The translations under genes were made by a program, and so were the position numbers. The notes under the pieces are model-generated. The model ran no database searches. It was not told where the DNA came from and worked only from the letters and a program-made list of their open reading frames with translations. From Wolbachia pipientis (GTDB lineage Bacteria; Pseudomonadota; Alphaproteobacteria; Rickettsiales; Anaplasmataceae): a stretch of DNA of 64,000 nucleotides. Numbering within the stretch: the first letter of the stretch is position 1; each line of letters begins with the position of its first letter. The DNA lies in the NCBI GenBank assembly GCA_023052945.1, contig CP095495.1:1240001-1304000 (forward strand), read 5' to 3'. Positions 1 to 10,068 of this stretch are shown here, in pieces.

Positions 1-8
1 CAATTTAT

Positions 9-455
9 CTAAATTGCTACAGAGAGAAACATCATTATTATAATACATAAAACAACCTTTTCAAATATCCTATACTCTTCTTTTTTTCTTAACCTGCACC
101 CATTATGAGGAATTGCGGTTTTATCTGCAATTGAAGTCACATTCAACCCACAGCTCTGAAATGCTTTAACCGCAGCTTCGGTACCAAAGCCAGGACCACG
201 AATTATTACAGAGACAACCTTCATACCAAATCTCTCCATTGCATTCTTCGCAGCAGCCTCCGCAGCCTTACCTGCAGCATAAGGTGTGGATTTTCTCGAA
301 CCTGAAAAACCACATGCACCCACAGAAGTTTGACATAGCGTATTACCATGAACATCAGTTACATTTACAAAAGTATTATTAAAAGTTGCACGAATATGAA
401 CAACACCAGTAATAAACTCCTTTGTACTCTTACCAACCGTTTTGACTTTTTTCAT
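9..455 (-). CDS. rpsK: 30S ribosomal protein S11, 3' end frameshifted
   Basis: S11 of the small-subunit platform, which contacts the mRNA exit region with S7 and S18. The family core is complete ([12 protein letters not shown] near residue 17, RGPG near 86, NGCR near 118). S11 normally ends shortly after NGCR with a basic tail. Here the frame continues for about 20 hydrophobic residues to a stop at 9. Adding one A to the A7 run (T7 on the plus strand, 81-87) would give the usual KKRRV ending and a stop at 70-72, a 128-residue protein. The tail is therefore probably not native. It is the last operon gene in the window; rpoA would be expected next, beyond the edge. Confidence 0.95.
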   Translation of the reverse strand: MKKVKTVGKSTKEFITGVVHIRATFNNTFVNVTDVHGNTLCQTSVGACGFSGSRKSTPYAAGKAAEAAAKNAMERFGMKVVSVIIRGPGFGTEAAVKAFQSCGLNVTSIADKTAIPHNGCRLRKKEEYRIFEKVVLCIIIMMFLSVAI

Positions 456-479
456 TAAAACTCACAATAATAATAAATT

Positions 480-848
480 TTATTTTTTCCCAGCAATAGG
501 CAACCGAGATCTACCTTTACGAGTCTTAGCATTAGTATGAGTCCTTTGCCCTCTCACAGGTAAACCTTTTCTATGTCTCACTCCTCTATAGCATCCCATT
601 TCCACTAAAGATTTTATGTTCATAGCCACTTCTTTCCTGAGCTCACCTTCTATAACATAATTTTGTCTAATGAAACTGCTGATCTTTTCTATATCTTCAT
701 CTCGTAATTCTGAAACACGTTTGCGCTTATCAACTTCACAAGCGTGACAAATTACATTCGCAGTAGCAATACCTATACCATATATATAAGTTAATGCAAA
801 AGGAACACATTTCCTCACTGGAATATTTATGCCTGCAATACGTGCCAC
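480..848 (-). CDS. rpsM: 30S ribosomal protein S13
   Basis: S13 sits in the head of the 30S subunit and contacts the P-site tRNA and the 50S subunit. The 122-residue length is normal. The start [10 protein letters not shown], the helix-hairpin-helix region (YGIGIATA near residue 23) and the basic C-terminal tail with [14 protein letters not shown] are diagnostic. It lies between adk and rpsK; the rpmJ gene often found just upstream of rpsM is not here. Confidence 0.97.
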   Translation of the reverse strand: MARIAGINIPVRKCVPFALTYIYGIGIATANVICHACEVDKRKRVSELRDEDIEKISSFIRQNYVIEGELRKEVAMNIKSLVEMGCYRGVRHRKGLPVRGQRTHTNAKTRKGRSRLPIAGKK

Positions 849-907
849 TGGTACCTCGATACTTTATTAATAACAACTCTTAATTTATACCATAAAACAA
901 CTCAGAG

Positions 908-1549
908 TCAAACCAAATTACAAGAAATTTTACTTTCAATCTCTTGCGTTACCTCATCAACACTCAAATTAGCGTCAATTGTTAATAATTTGCCTTTATA
1001 ATACTCGCGTAAACCTTTCATTTGAAGGTGATATTCACTTATTCTCTTATTAATTGCAGACATATCAGCATCATCAATTCTTTTCTCTAACCTCGTACTT
1101 TTACATTTAGCACAAGTAGTACTCTTAAAAGAAGATACACTATATATGCTTTTACAGTCCAAACACGCGAGACGATTTTTTAATCTATCGATTGCAATAT
1201 TATCGTCAAGCTGCAGTTCAATTACAATATCAACATCCCTATTATATTTTTCTTGCAAAACTTGAGTCAAAAAATGAGCCTGGTTTAAATTTCTCGGAAA
1301 ACCATCTAATAAGCAATTATCATCCATTAATGCAAGCTGGTCATGCAATAATCCACATATAATTTCATCTTGAATTAAATTACCAGATTCCACGGTACCC
1401 TTTATTTTTTTACCTAACTCACTGCCATCAGATATAATATTCCTTAATAAATCTCCCACTGAAATTAATTTTAAATTATATTTTGCTATTAACAAGCTTG
1501 ACTGAGTACCTTTACCAGAACCTGGAGGACCAAAAATCGTAATGATCAT
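908..1549 (-). CDS. adk: adenylate kinase
   Basis: Adenylate kinase converts ATP + AMP to 2 ADP in the cytoplasm. The P-loop GPPGSGKGT is at residues 7-15, followed by the AMP-binding segment with DGFPRN near 82. The LID domain carries a four-cysteine zinc-binding set (CLDC and CAKC, about residues 129-150), as in zinc-type adenylate kinases. The length of 213 residues is normal. The start overlaps the end of secY by 4 bp, so the two are probably translationally coupled. secY-adk-rpsM is a common alphaproteobacterial order. Confidence 0.97.
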   Translation of the reverse strand: MIITIFGPPGSGKGTQSSLLIAKYNLKLISVGDLLRNIISDGSELGKKIKGTVESGNLIQDEIICGLLHDQLALMDDNCLLDGFPRNLNQAHFLTQVLQEKYNRDVDIVIELQLDDNIAIDRLKNRLACLDCKSIYSVSSFKSTTCAKCKSTRLEKRIDDADMSAINKRISEYHLQMKGLREYYKGKLLTIDANLSVDEVTQEIESKISCNLV

Positions 1550-2874
1550 CTTACTTTCCTCGTTTTAGACTCATATTTCTTTATCCAGCTATCGTACCTA
1601 TTCGAAAAAATATAAGATTGTATTTGCATAATAGTATCAGTAATAACGTTCACTATAATCAGTAAACTCGTCCCACCAAAAATAAATGGTATATCATAAT
1701 AATATCTCATAACTTCAGGTACAGTACATATGACTACCAAATACGCAGAGCCAATGAATGTCAACTTAAAAACTATATCTTGAAGGTAATCAGAAGTATG
1801 TTTCCCAGGCCTTCTACCAGGTATAAAACCACCATTTTTTTTAAGAAAATCTGCGTTTTCCTCTGGATTAAATATAAAATTGGTATAGAAAAAATTAAAA
1901 AATACTATCAGCACCAAATAGGCTACAATATATACTACTTTATTTGCCATAAAGTAATTTAAAATAAAATCAGAAAAAGCGTGCCCCTTATAGAAATTTG
2001 CAATTGAAATAGGTGTCAATAAAATTGCATTAGCAAAAATGGTTGGTACTACACCAGATAAATTAATCTTCAATGGAATATAAGTAAAATCGTCATTATG
2101 TAATCTTTTAAATTGTTTTTTAGGATGTTGAACAATAACTTTTCTATAAGAAGACTCTACAAAAATGACTAAGGCTAGCAGCAAAAAAAACAATACCAAA
2201 ACAAAAAGGATAATAAATAACGATACGCTACCGTTTTTATTTAACGTTAACAGAGATGACAAAGCGCTGTGTAACTCTGATATTATACCCGTGAAAATGA
2301 TTAATGAGATACCATTGCCTATACCGCTAGCACTGATTCGTTCACCAAGCCATATTAAAAGCATAGTTCCACCTAAAAGGCTGAAAACACCTATTGTACG
2401 AAACATAACACCAGGTTCGATTACAACCAATACCCCTTCCCTATTCATCCCTTCCAATCCAACCAAAATTGGAATTGATTGAAATACACAAATTACTATG
2501 GTCAGGTAGCGTATATAAGAATTCATCTTTCTACGGCCTGACTCTCCATCATTCTTAACTTCCTTCATTCCTTTAATCGCAGAAGAAAGCAACTGAATAA
2601 TGATAGAAGCCATTATATATGGCATAACGTTCAATGCTAGAATTGTCATTCTAGCCAATGCACCACCAGAAAATAAATTAAATACTCCAAAAACACCTGA
2701 GCCCTCTTTTGGAAATATATCATTAATTACATCAAGATTAATTCCAGGAATAGGCACATAAGTACCCAAGCGATAGCAAATTAAAGCTATTAGCGTAAAA
2801 AATATACGTTTTAATAAATCGCCTTTATATAACAACGTAGGATCCAAGCTATTAAATGCGGATTTATTGCCCAT
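1546..2874 (-). CDS. secY: Sec translocase channel subunit SecY
   Basis: SecY forms the protein-conducting channel of the inner membrane with SecE and SecG. The 442-residue protein has about ten hydrophobic segments. The N-terminal [12 protein letters not shown] is characteristic, and the cytoplasmic loop before the last helices carries [12 protein letters not shown], the SecA/ribosome contact region. It starts 3 bp after rplO and overlaps adk by 4 bp at its end, so it belongs to the spc operon. Confidence 0.97.
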   Translation of the reverse strand: MGNKSAFNSLDPTLLYKGDLLKRIFFTLIALICYRLGTYVPIPGINLDVINDIFPKEGSGVFGVFNLFSGGALARMTILALNVMPYIMASIIIQLLSSAIKGMKEVKNDGESGRRKMNSYIRYLTIVICVFQSIPILVGLEGMNREGVLVVIEPGVMFRTIGVFSLLGGTMLLIWLGERISASGIGNGISLIIFTGIISELHSALSSLLTLNKNGSVSLFIILFVLVLFFLLLALVIFVESSYRKVIVQHPKKQFKRLHNDDFTYIPLKINLSGVVPTIFANAILLTPISIANFYKGHAFSDFILNYFMANKVVYIVAYLVLIVFFNFFYTNFIFNPEENADFLKKNGGFIPGRRPGKHTSDYLQDIVFKLTFIGSAYLVVICTVPEVMRYYYDIPFIFGGTSLLIIVNVITDTIMQIQSYIFSNRYDSWIKKYESKTRKVR

Positions 2875-2877
2875 GAT

Positions 2878-3348
2878 TTACGATAGTATTTCCACACTAC
2901 CACCAACTGAAGCTATAGATTTTTTTGCAGCTTCTGACGCAAAATCAACATGAAACACAAATTTTTCGCTCAACTTACCTTTATTAAGAAGTTTAATTTT
3001 ATCCTTAATAGACTTTATAAAACCTAATTTATACAGTCTCTCCTTATCTATAACAGAGTCTTTCACTATTTTTTTAGCTTCCATTAAGCGCCGTATATCG
3101 CCAACATTAATTATAGAATATATGTTCCTACGTATAGGCTTAAAACCTCTTTTAGGCAAACGAGTATATATAGACTGTTGTCCACCCTCAAAACCGTTTA
3201 TGGAAACTCCACTTCTAGCCTTCTGCCCTTTATGCCCTCTACCGGATGTTTTACCTTTACCACAACCGATACCTCTACCCAGCAACTTAGGCTTCTTTTT
3301 CTTAGATAACTTAGTAAATATAGAGTTTAATTTTACAGCATTATTCAT
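2878..3348 (-). CDS. rplO: 50S ribosomal protein L15
   Basis: L15 is a late-assembling large-subunit protein. The glycine-rich basic N-terminal part (LGRGIGCGKGKTSGRGHKGQ, about residues 23-42) is the family signature, followed by GFEGGQ. The length of 156 residues is typical. It follows rpsE after a 3-bp gap; the rpmD (L30) gene that usually separates the two is absent. Confidence 0.97.
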   Translation of the reverse strand: MNNAVKLNSIFTKLSKKKKPKLLGRGIGCGKGKTSGRGHKGQKARSGVSINGFEGGQQSIYTRLPKRGFKPIRRNIYSIINVGDIRRLMEAKKIVKDSVIDKERLYKLGFIKSIKDKIKLLNKGKLSEKFVFHVDFASEAAKKSIASVGGSVEILS

Positions 3349-3351
3349 ACT

Positions 3352-3870
3352 TTACCTGTTTCCAACTATCTCGCTAATTTTTTTGCCTCTTTTGCTTGCT
3401 ACCTGACGAGGAGATAACATACTATCAAAAGCCTTAAACACCGCACATATAACGTTATGAGGATTATTTGATCTAGTAGATTTAGCTACCACATCCTTTA
3501 TACCTAACACCTCAAAAACTGATCTAATCGCTCCACCAGCAATAATACCTGTTCCAACTCTTGCGGTTCTTAAAACTATCTCACCAGAACAAAATTTAGC
3601 TTTAATATCATGATGCAAAGTTCTACCTTCACGCAAGTACACTCTAATCATCGATTTCTTTGCAGCATTTACAGCTTTGACTCTTGCTTCAGCAACTTCT
3701 GCGTGCTTACCTATTCCACATCCTACCCTGCCCTTTTCATCGCCAACAACAACCAAAATTGAAAATGAAAATCTTCTACCACCTTTGGTAACCGTTGTCA
3801 CTCTTCGTACCGAAACTAAAAGCTCTGATAAATCATTATTATTTTGTAAATTCTTTATAGCCATATTCAA
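3352..3870 (-). CDS. rpsE: 30S ribosomal protein S5
   Basis: S5 helps form the mRNA entry tunnel and affects decoding accuracy. The double-stranded-RNA-binding N-terminal domain is seen as [21 protein letters not shown], and the C-terminal domain has [19 protein letters not shown]. The length of 172 residues is normal. Start: an in-frame ATG lies 2 codons downstream (MAIKNL) and either could serve. It sits in the spc operon between rplR and rplO. Confidence 0.97.
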   Translation of the reverse strand: MNMAIKNLQNNNDLSELLVSVRRVTTVTKGGRRFSFSILVVVGDEKGRVGCGIGKHAEVAEARVKAVNAAKKSMIRVYLREGRTLHHDIKAKFCSGEIVLRTARVGTGIIAGGAIRSVFEVLGIKDVVAKSTRSNNPHNVICAVFKAFDSMLSPRQVASKRGKKISEIVGNR

Positions 3871-3876
3871 AACCTT

Positions 3877-4248
3877 CTAAAACTCAAATCCAGAACTTCT
3901 TAAAGCCTCAGCAAATTGAGAAACTAATCCTGTATATTTATACGCTCCACGATCAAATACTAGCTTTTGTTCTAATTTCAGACCAGATAAGCGCTCAATC
4001 ACTAAAGAAGAAACCTGTTTTATAGTTTCAGCATTGACTTTTCCTTTACATACATCCTTAATTTTAGCATCCAAAGTAGAAGCTGAAGTGAGAGTTACTC
4101 CTTTTACATCATTAATTAACTGGACATAAAAATGCCTATTAGATTTAAATATGGATATACGCGAACGTTCAGCGCTCTTGTCAAGCTTCGCTCTATTACG
4201 CAACTTCCTTTTTTCATAGTTACTTAAAAAATTATATAACCTTCTCAT
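3877..4248 (-). CDS. rplR: 50S ribosomal protein L18
   Basis: L18 binds 5S rRNA in the central protuberance together with L5 and L25. The 123-residue protein has the basic N-terminus and the core ISIFKSNRHFYVQLINDVKG. The C-terminal FDRGAYKYTGLVSQFAEALR is the strongest family signature. It is 5 bp downstream of rplF and 6 bp upstream of rpsE in the spc operon. Confidence 0.97.
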   Translation of the reverse strand: MRRLYNFLSNYEKRKLRNRAKLDKSAERSRISIFKSNRHFYVQLINDVKGVTLTSASTLDAKIKDVCKGKVNAETIKQVSSLVIERLSGLKLEQKLVFDRGAYKYTGLVSQFAEALRSSGFEF

Positions 4249-4253
4249 CTTAA

Positions 4254-4799
4254 TTACTTCTTTTTACTTACAACTTTACGCAACATAAATTTACCCTTTA
4301 TTACAATACCCTTACCTTTATAAGGATCATACTTCCTAATCCTGCATATATCAGATGCCACCATATAGACTTTTTGCTTATCCATACCACTAACTACTAA
4401 GTGAGTTGGCTTTATACACTTAATCTCAATATCTTTAGGCACTTTATATTTTACATTATGGCTATAACCAAGATACAAAGTCAAATACTTACCATCACAC
4501 TCTGCCTTATATCCCACACCGTTAATCTCAAGATTAACAGAAAAACCATCAACCATGCCGTTGATGATACTATTAATATTACTCCTATAAGTGCCCCACA
4601 TAGGCTTTATTTCATCATAATCATCTTTATCTTGATCCACAGAAAGGAGTAGCTGATTATCAACAATCCGGCACACAACATCACTGATTAAGCTAAGCTC
4701 TTTTTCAGCCTTAGCACTCTTTATTAACATCCTACCATTATTATATTCAACTGAAATACCAGCAGGAATATTGATAGGAGCAGCACCTATACGAGACAT
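4254..4799 (-). CDS. rplF: 50S ribosomal protein L6
   Basis: L6 lies near the factor-binding site of the 50S subunit. It has two repeated folds. The start MSRIGAAPINIPAG is diagnostic, and the C-terminal fold has RKYDPYKGKGI, equivalent to the usual PEPYKGKGI motif. At 181 residues it is full length. It sits between rpsH and rplR. Confidence 0.97.
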   Translation of the reverse strand: MSRIGAAPINIPAGISVEYNNGRMLIKSAKAEKELSLISDVVCRIVDNQLLLSVDQDKDDYDEIKPMWGTYRSNINSIINGMVDGFSVNLEINGVGYKAECDGKYLTLYLGYSHNVKYKVPKDIEIKCIKPTHLVVSGMDKQKVYMVASDICRIRKYDPYKGKGIVIKGKFMLRKVVSKKK

Positions 4800-4815
4800 G
4801 AATTTCTCCTATTAT

Positions 4816-5211
4816 TTAAAACACACGACACAAAACTTCTCCTCCAACCTTTAACTTATGTGCATTATAATCAGTCATCACTCCTTTGGGTGTCGATATA
4901 ATAAAAATACCAAGACCATTATATGCTTTAGAAATGTCCTTATACTTAGAATAACAACGACAACCAGGCTTTGACACCCTAACTATGTCACTAATTACAG
5001 GTGACTTCTCATAATACTTCAATTTTACAATGAAAGAAGGTAAATTATCTACAACTTGCTTTTCATAATCAAGGATATACCCTTCATCTTTTAAAACCTT
5101 TAGTATAGAAGAATTCACTTTAGAAAACAACACTCTTGTTGTTCTATGCATTGCCAATTGAGCATTACGTATCCTTGTTAAAAAATCACCAATACTATCA
5201 GATAACGCCAC
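4816..5211 (-). CDS. rpsH: 30S ribosomal protein S8
   Basis: S8 binds 16S rRNA helix 21 and in other bacteria also represses the spc operon by binding its mRNA. The N-terminal [14 protein letters not shown] and the C-terminal [16 protein letters not shown] are family motifs. The 131-residue length is normal. Whether spc autoregulation is retained here cannot be judged from the sequence. Confidence 0.97.
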   Translation of the reverse strand: MALSDSIGDFLTRIRNAQLAMHRTTRVLFSKVNSSILKVLKDEGYILDYEKQVVDNLPSFIVKLKYYEKSPVISDIVRVSKPGCRCYSKYKDISKAYNGLGIFIISTPKGVMTDYNAHKLKVGGEVLCRVF

Positions 5212-5232
5212 AATATACTCCTTATATTATAT

Positions 5233-5541
5233 TTACCAACTAGACTTTGTAACTCCTGGAACTTGCCCAAAAGAACATAAATCACGCAAAACAATTCTAC
5301 ATAAACCAAATTTTCTATATACTCCTCTTGGTCTCCCAGTTAAAGCACACCTATTTCTAATTTTGGTTTTAGAAGAATTTCTAGGCAATTTTTTAATTAA
5401 TTTATTTTGAGCTGTAAACCTTTCTACAATAGACAAATTCTTATTATTTATTATAGATTTCAATTTCTCTCTTTTTTCTTTATATTGATCGCACAGCTTT
5501 ATTCTGCGAAGATTTCTTTCTATCATAGATTTTTTTGCCAT
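5233..5541 (-). CDS. rpsN: 30S ribosomal protein S14, zinc-free long form
   Basis: S14 of the 30S head. At 102 residues this is the long form that lacks the CxxC pairs of the short zinc-binding form. The C-terminal half has [21 protein letters not shown] and ends in GVTKSSW, both typical. It is located between rplE and rpsH as in other proteobacteria. Confidence 0.96.
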   Translation of the reverse strand: MAKKSMIERNLRRIKLCDQYKEKREKLKSIINNKNLSIVERFTAQNKLIKKLPRNSSKTKIRNRCALTGRPRGVYRKFGLCRIVLRDLCSFGQVPGVTKSSW

Positions 5542-5557
5542 ATATTTCTCCTCTCAA

Positions 5558-6091
5558 TTAATCAAAAAAAGGAAATTTAAGAGCCAGTAATAATTCCTTT
5601 GCTTCCTTATCACTAACTACACTTGTTATAATGTTAATATCCATACCTCTAATTTTACTTATTTTATCATAGTCTATTTCTAAAAACGAGATATGTTCCT
5701 TTATACCAAAGGAAAAATTACCATTACCGTCAAATTGCTTCACACTAAATCCTCTAAAATCTTTTTCCCTTGGCAAAGCAATATATATCAATCTTTCTAA
5801 AAACTCATACATTTTATCTCTACGCAAAGTTACTTTGCAACCTACTGTAGCACCTTTTCTGATCTTGAAGCCAGAAATAGATTTTTTTGCAAAAGTTGAT
5901 AAAGGCTTCTGCCCAGCAATCAAATATAGGCTATCAAGTGGTTCATTTATTGCTTTACTATCTGTAGCAGCATCTCCAACGCCCATATTGATACACACCT
6001 TGACAAGTTTAGGCACTTGCATTATATTGCTGTAATTAAACTTATCCTTTAAGGACTTTACTATGCTATCTTTATACAATTCTTTAAACAT
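5558..6091 (-). CDS. rplE: 50S ribosomal protein L5
   Basis: L5 binds 5S rRNA and contacts the P-site tRNA and S13. Motifs seen: [10 protein letters not shown] near residue 31, [20 protein letters not shown] near 58-77, and a C-terminal GMDINIITS. The length of 177 residues is normal. The start is [10 protein letters not shown]. It lies between rplX and rpsN in the spc operon. Confidence 0.97.
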   Translation of the reverse strand: MFKELYKDSIVKSLKDKFNYSNIMQVPKLVKVCINMGVGDAATDSKAINEPLDSLYLIAGQKPLSTFAKKSISGFKIRKGATVGCKVTLRRDKMYEFLERLIYIALPREKDFRGFSVKQFDGNGNFSFGIKEHISFLEIDYDKISKIRGMDINIITSVVSDKEAKELLLALKFPFFD

Positions 6092-6097
6092 ATCAAC

Positions 6098-6415
6098 CTA
6101 ATCTATCACTTCTCCAGAAATTTTTGCAAAACGCACTTTTCTACCGTCTATAACCTTAAACCCCACTCTAGTTGGAGTTTTATATTTAGGGTCCAATGTT
6201 GCAACGTTGGATATATCAATAGCTAACTCTTTATTTAATATACCACCACTACTACCAGCTTTTGGTTTAGTGTGTCTCTTATGTACATTTACCCCAGAAA
6301 CAATTACTTTCTTTTTAGCATCACATGCCACAACTTTAATCACTTTACCAATTTTTCCCTTATCTCTACCAGTTAAAACTATAACGTCGTCACCACTTTT
6401 TATTTTAGCACTCAT
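6098..6415 (-). CDS. rplX: 50S ribosomal protein L24
   Basis: L24 initiates large-subunit assembly. The KOW motif is seen as [18 protein letters not shown] at residues 8-25, followed by [10 protein letters not shown], which is typical of the family. Length 105 residues. Its start touches the end of rplN (1-bp overlap at 6415), consistent with coupled translation. Confidence 0.97.
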   Translation of the reverse strand: MSAKIKSGDDVIVLTGRDKGKIGKVIKVVACDAKKKVIVSGVNVHKRHTKPKAGSSGGILNKELAIDISNVATLDPKYKTPTRVGFKVIDGRKVRFAKISGEVID

Positions 6416-6774
6416 TATAAAACCTCAACAGCTAATGACATTATCTTCATAAAAGAACCAGACAATAACTTTTTTACCGGACCAAATACCCGAGTGCCAA
6501 GTGGTTCACCTTGATCGTTAATCAAAACTACAGCATTGCTAGAAAAACGAATTACAGAACCATCAGATTTTCTAATAGGGCTTTTCACCCTTACCACAAC
6601 TGCTCTATATACTTTTCCCTTCTCAACCTTCCCTCTTGGAGTAATAGATTTAGTAGATACAATAACTGTGTCACCTATAGATGCAGACTTTCTACCACCC
6701 AATAAACCAATACAAAGTACTGCACGCGCACCAGAATTATCAGCTACTTCCAACAATGTATTTTTTTGAATCAT
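6415..6774 (-). CDS. rplN: 50S ribosomal protein L14
   Basis: L14 sits at the subunit interface and pairs with L19. The start [17 protein letters not shown] is diagnostic. The later GTRVFGPV region and a C-terminus ending in [10 protein letters not shown] are also typical. Length 119 residues. It follows rpsQ with a short gap in the S10/spc cluster. Confidence 0.97.
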   Translation of the reverse strand: MIQKNTLLEVADNSGARAVLCIGLLGGRKSASIGDTVIVSTKSITPRGKVEKGKVYRAVVVRVKSPIRKSDGSVIRFSSNAVVLINDQGEPLGTRVFGPVKKLLSGSFMKIMSLAVEVL

Positions 6775-6787
6775 ATAAATATCCTAT

Positions 6788-7024
6788 TCAATGTGAGCTA
6801 TTAACAACAACCCATTTTTTAGTAGTAGAAATAGGCTTATGTTCTTGTATTAAAACCTTGTCCCCTTCTTTACAACTATTATTCTCATCATGTGCTGTAT
6901 ACTTCTTGTATTTTTTTATAACCTTTTTATACAGCTCATCCTTATACACTTGTAATACCGAAACCTTTACAGTCTTATCACACTTAGCCTTAGTTACAGT
7001 ACCACAAAAAACCTTTTTAGGCAT
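6788..7024 (-). CDS. rpsQ: 30S ribosomal protein S17
   Basis: S17 is a primary 16S rRNA-binding protein with an OB fold. The 78-residue product has GTVTKAKCDKTVKVSV at the N-terminus and HDENNSCKEGDKVLIQEHKP later, both typical. Its start overlaps the end of rpmC by 8 bp. Confidence 0.96.
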   Translation of the reverse strand: MPKKVFCGTVTKAKCDKTVKVSVLQVYKDELYKKVIKKYKKYTAHDENNSCKEGDKVLIQEHKPISTTKKWVVVNSSH

Positions 7025-7220
7025 TCTTTTCCTCTCTTCTTCTTTTATTTAATGTAGTTAGAATACGAGCTATGCTCTTTCTTATTAAGCTAAAACGCGA
7101 AATATTGTTGCACTGCCCCAACTTCTTTTGAAAAACCAAATTAACAAACTCTTTTCTCAAATTTACAAGAGTTTCATACAATTCTTGTGAAGACCTCGAT
7201 TCAATGTCAGCTATATCCAT
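7017..7220 (-). CDS. rpmC: 50S ribosomal protein L29
   Basis: L29 is a small helical-hairpin protein at the polypeptide exit tunnel, near the SRP and trigger factor site. The 67-residue ORF has ELYETLVNLRKEFVNL and IRKSIARILTTLNKRR, the expected two helices. Gene order (rplP-rpmC-rpsQ) supports the call. It overlaps rpsQ by 8 bp. Confidence 0.95.
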   Translation of the reverse strand: MDIADIESRSSQELYETLVNLRKEFVNLVFQKKLGQCNNISRFSLIRKSIARILTTLNKRRREEKNA

Positions 7221-7231
7221 TGCAACTCCAT

Positions 7232-7645
7232 TTAATTATGATTAGATACAAATTTACACTTCATAGGAAGCTTAGCGGTTGCCTTTTCAAGCGCCAATCT
7301 TGCTAAATGCATGGAAACATCACTGCTAATTTCAAACAACATTCTACCGGGCTTAGCTTTAAACACCCAAAATTCAACACTACCTTTTCCCTTACCCATA
7401 CGTACATCTGCCGGTTTTTTACTAACAGGGGTATCAGGAAAAATTCTTATCCACACTTTACCAGAGCGTTTTAATGTTCTAGATATTACACGCCTTGCAG
7501 TTTCAATATGCTTAGACTGAATCCTACCTGCTTCTACAGCTTTTAAGCCATAATTTCCAAAAGATAATGTGCTACCACCTTTTGTATTACCCTTAATTCG
7601 CCCCTTAAATACCTTCTTATATTTACTCTTTTTGGGAACAAACAT
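7232..7645 (-). CDS. rplP: 50S ribosomal protein L16
   Basis: L16 lies near the peptidyl-transferase centre and contacts A-site tRNA. The 137-residue protein has [17 protein letters not shown] at the start, then [20 protein letters not shown] and [20 protein letters not shown], all family motifs. It follows rpsC in the S10 operon. Confidence 0.97.
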   Translation of the reverse strand: MFVPKKSKYKKVFKGRIKGNTKGGSTLSFGNYGLKAVEAGRIQSKHIETARRVISRTLKRSGKVWIRIFPDTPVSKKPADVRMGKGKGSVEFWVFKAKPGRMLFEISSDVSMHLARLALEKATAKLPMKCKFVSNHN

Positions 7646-7656
7646 CTCAATATACC

Positions 7657-8270
7657 TTAATTACCAATATAAACCCAAACCTTAACTCCTATAATACCAT
7701 ATATAGTTTTTGCTTCACAAAAAGCATAATCTATATTAGCACGTAAAGTGTGTAAAGGCAAACGACCTTCTTTATACCATTCAGTACGAGCTATCTCAGC
7801 TCCGCCAAGGCGCCCAGAACAACTTACTTTAATACCTCTAGCACCCATCCTCAAACAACTTTGAATAGCTTTTTTCATCGCTCTTCTAAATGAACCCCTT
7901 TTTCTAACTGTTGCGCAATGCTGTTTGATATTAAAGTTGCATCTATTTCAGACCTTTTAACTCCTACTACATTCACTTCCACATTATTTTTTACTTTTTC
8001 AGCTATTTTTTGCTTTATCTTCTCAATATCTGAGCCTTTCTTACCTATTATCACTCCAGGTCTAGAAGAATGTATTATTACAGACACCAAATCGACTGTA
8101 CGCTCTATAATTACTTTAGAAACACCAGCATGCTTAAAAGATTCATTTATATAACTGCGAATAGATAAATCTTGATGCAGCCCTTGTTTATAACCCTTCT
8201 CAGCATACCAAACAGACAACCAAATATTAATTATTTTTAACCTAAATCCTTTAGGATTAACGTTTCCCAT
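7657..8270 (-). CDS. rpsC: 30S ribosomal protein S3, split by a 1-nt frameshift
   Basis: S3 forms part of the mRNA entry site and helicase. The coding region is in two frames: an N-terminal part (7875-8270, 131 codons, with the KH motif [20 protein letters not shown]) and a C-terminal part (7657-7878, from [20 protein letters not shown]). The first frame ends at TGA after [11 protein letters not shown]. Inserting one T near 7891 would give [17 protein letters not shown], the usual S3 sequence, and a single frame of about 204 residues. S3 is essential and the rest is well conserved, so a sequencing error or a very recent mutation is likelier than a long-standing pseudogene. Confidence 0.93.
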
Positions 8271-8309
8271 ACTTTTGCACTTTCCTTATTAATTTTCTAT
8301 TTTTATGAA

Positions 8310-8660
8310 TCATATAATTTCCCCCAATTTTACAGTTATATTACTATAACGTTTACTAACTCTATTAGCTCTACCCATAGCTTTTGGACATACCCTACGC
8401 AAAGTAAGAGACTTACCTATTGAAATTTCTTTTATATATAAATTATCGATATCCAATCCATAATTATATTGAGCATTAGCAATCGCAGAATTTAATACCT
8501 TCCTTACAAGACCCGCAGCTTTCTTTTCACAAAATCTTAATTGCACAGTGGCAAAAGAAACTTTTTTATTACGTACTAAACCAGCAACCAAATTCAATTT
8601 ACGAGGAGTTGATTTTAAAACCCTAGAACCAGCTTTAACTATTACATCTCTGTTTTTCAT
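8310..8660 (-). CDS. rplV: 50S ribosomal protein L22
   Basis: L22 lines the nascent-peptide exit tunnel through its long beta hairpin. The 116-residue protein has [18 protein letters not shown] near the N-terminus and the C-terminal tunnel-lining segment [20 protein letters not shown]. It starts 5 bp after rpsS. Confidence 0.96.
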   Translation of the reverse strand: MKNRDVIVKAGSRVLKSTPRKLNLVAGLVRNKKVSFATVQLRFCEKKAAGLVRKVLNSAIANAQYNYGLDIDNLYIKEISIGKSLTLRRVCPKAMGRANRVSKRYSNITVKLGEII

Positions 8661-8665
8661 ATCAA

Positions 8666-8950
8666 TTACCTTCTTGTCGCCTTTTTATCACCACTATGCC
8701 CAGTAAATTTACGAGTGGGTGAAAATTCACCAAACTTATGACCTATCATATTCTGATCATTAACATTAACAGGGATGTAATCCTTACCATTATAAACAGC
8801 AAACTTTAAACCTAAACAATTAGGAAGAATTACAGAAGCCCTGGAATGAACTTTTATAGCCATGTTAACAAACCCCTTGTTTAAAGCATTATTCACCGAC
8901 TTTAATATAGAAGGATGACAAAAAGGAGGTTTCCACGCAGATCTACTCAT
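8666..8950 (-). CDS. rpsS: 30S ribosomal protein S19
   Basis: S19 of the 30S head, partner of S13. The N-terminal [10 protein letters not shown], the central [12 protein letters not shown] and the C-terminal [20 protein letters not shown] are diagnostic. Length 94 residues. It is 3 bp downstream of rplB. Confidence 0.97.
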   Translation of the reverse strand: MSRSAWKPPFCHPSILKSVNNALNKGFVNMAIKVHSRASVILPNCLGLKFAVYNGKDYIPVNVNDQNMIGHKFGEFSPTRKFTGHSGDKKATRR

Positions 8951-8953
8951 AAA

Positions 8954-9778
8954 CTAACCTTTCAATTGTTTTATATACTTATCACTAGATTTATTTCTCC
9001 TCCGAGTTTTCTTTCCTTTTGTTGCAACACCCCAAGGAGTAACAGGATGACGACCACCAGAGGTTTTTCCTTCCCCACCTCCATGAGGATGATCAACCGG
9101 ATTCATTGCAACCCCACGCACAGTAGGTCTAATTCCAAGCCACCTACTTCTTCCAGCTTTACCCAGCTTTCTATTCTTATGGTCAGGGTTAGATACTACA
9201 CCAACAGTAGCCTTGCAAGAAGATAAAATCAACCTAATTTGACCAGACCTGAGTCGTAATAAAACATATTGGCCATCACGACCAACGATTTGCGCATAAC
9301 AACCAGCAGCTCTAGCAATCGCAGCACCATTACCTGGCTTCAGCTCAACATTATGAACGAAAGAACCAACAGGTATATACTTGAGTAGCAAACAATTACC
9401 TGGCAAAATATCAGCATCATCTCCAGCTGTAACAATATCACCAGGCTTCATACCTTGAGGAGCTAATATATAAGACTTAATATCATCTTCCTTATATGAT
9501 ATTAACGCTAAAAACCCACTTCTATTTGGATCATACTCTATTTTTTCAACTATACCCTGACCACTTCTATTACGCTTAAAATCTATAACTCTATACTTCT
9601 TTTTGTGACCACCACCCCTATGACGAGTTGTAATTCTACCATAATTATTTCTTCCACCACTGGACTTTTTACCGGATGTAAGAGACTTTTCTGGCTCATC
9701 TTTTGATAAACCAACTTTACTTACCAACACAGTCCCACGAGAAGACGGAGTAACAGGATTAAAAAATTTCATACCCAT
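8954..9778 (-). CDS. rplB: 50S ribosomal protein L2
   Basis: L2 is needed for subunit association and peptidyl transfer. The 274-residue protein has [18 protein letters not shown] near residue 53. The C-terminal block has [20 protein letters not shown], which contains the conserved histidine near the catalytic centre. It ends with the usual lysine/arginine-rich tail. Confidence 0.98.
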   Translation of the reverse strand: MGMKFFNPVTPSSRGTVLVSKVGLSKDEPEKSLTSGKKSSGGRNNYGRITTRHRGGGHKKKYRVIDFKRNRSGQGIVEKIEYDPNRSGFLALISYKEDDIKSYILAPQGMKPGDIVTAGDDADILPGNCLLLKYIPVGSFVHNVELKPGNGAAIARAAGCYAQIVGRDGQYVLLRLRSGQIRLILSSCKATVGVVSNPDHKNRKLGKAGRSRWLGIRPTVRGVAMNPVDHPHGGGEGKTSGGRHPVTPWGVATKGKKTRRRNKSSDKYIKQLKG

Positions 9779-9779
9779 A

Positions 9780-10068
9780 TTAAACGTTCATTATATCTAA
9801 TTTTTGACCATCTATCAAAGAAAAATAAACTTTCTTTTTCTGTTTTTCACAACCAATCACACCCCTGAAACGCCTATATTTAGGCTTAATTCTAACAACA
9901 TTTATAGAAGAAATTTTAACATCAAATAGAGACTCTATTGCCAACTTTATTTGACGCTTATTTACATTTACAAAAACATACAAAGAATATTTATTAAACT
10001 TCTCCCTCAAAAAAAGAGGCCTTTTCTGTAATTATAGGAGATTTTATTATATTATTATATTTGATCAT
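9780..10068 (-). CDS. rplW: 50S ribosomal protein L23, frameshifted near the 5' end
   Basis: L23 lies at the exit tunnel and docks trigger factor and SRP. The main open frame (9780-10010) begins at [14 protein letters not shown] and lacks the usual N-terminus. An ATG at 10066-10068, overlapping the rplD stop as ATGA, opens a second frame reading [20 protein letters not shown], the expected start (SPIITEKA is an L23 hallmark). The two frames meet at a T7 run on the coding strand (A7 at 10009-10015). Removing one T gives one continuous protein of about 95 residues, the normal size. The conserved N-terminus shows the gene is 5'-complete and broken by one base, either truly or by sequencing error. 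Confidence 0.92.

Noticed and set aside
7870..7900. Programmed frameshifting in rpsC
   Set aside because: No slippery heptamer or downstream structure is evident, and S3 genes are not known to use recoding. A base-call error or mutation is simpler.
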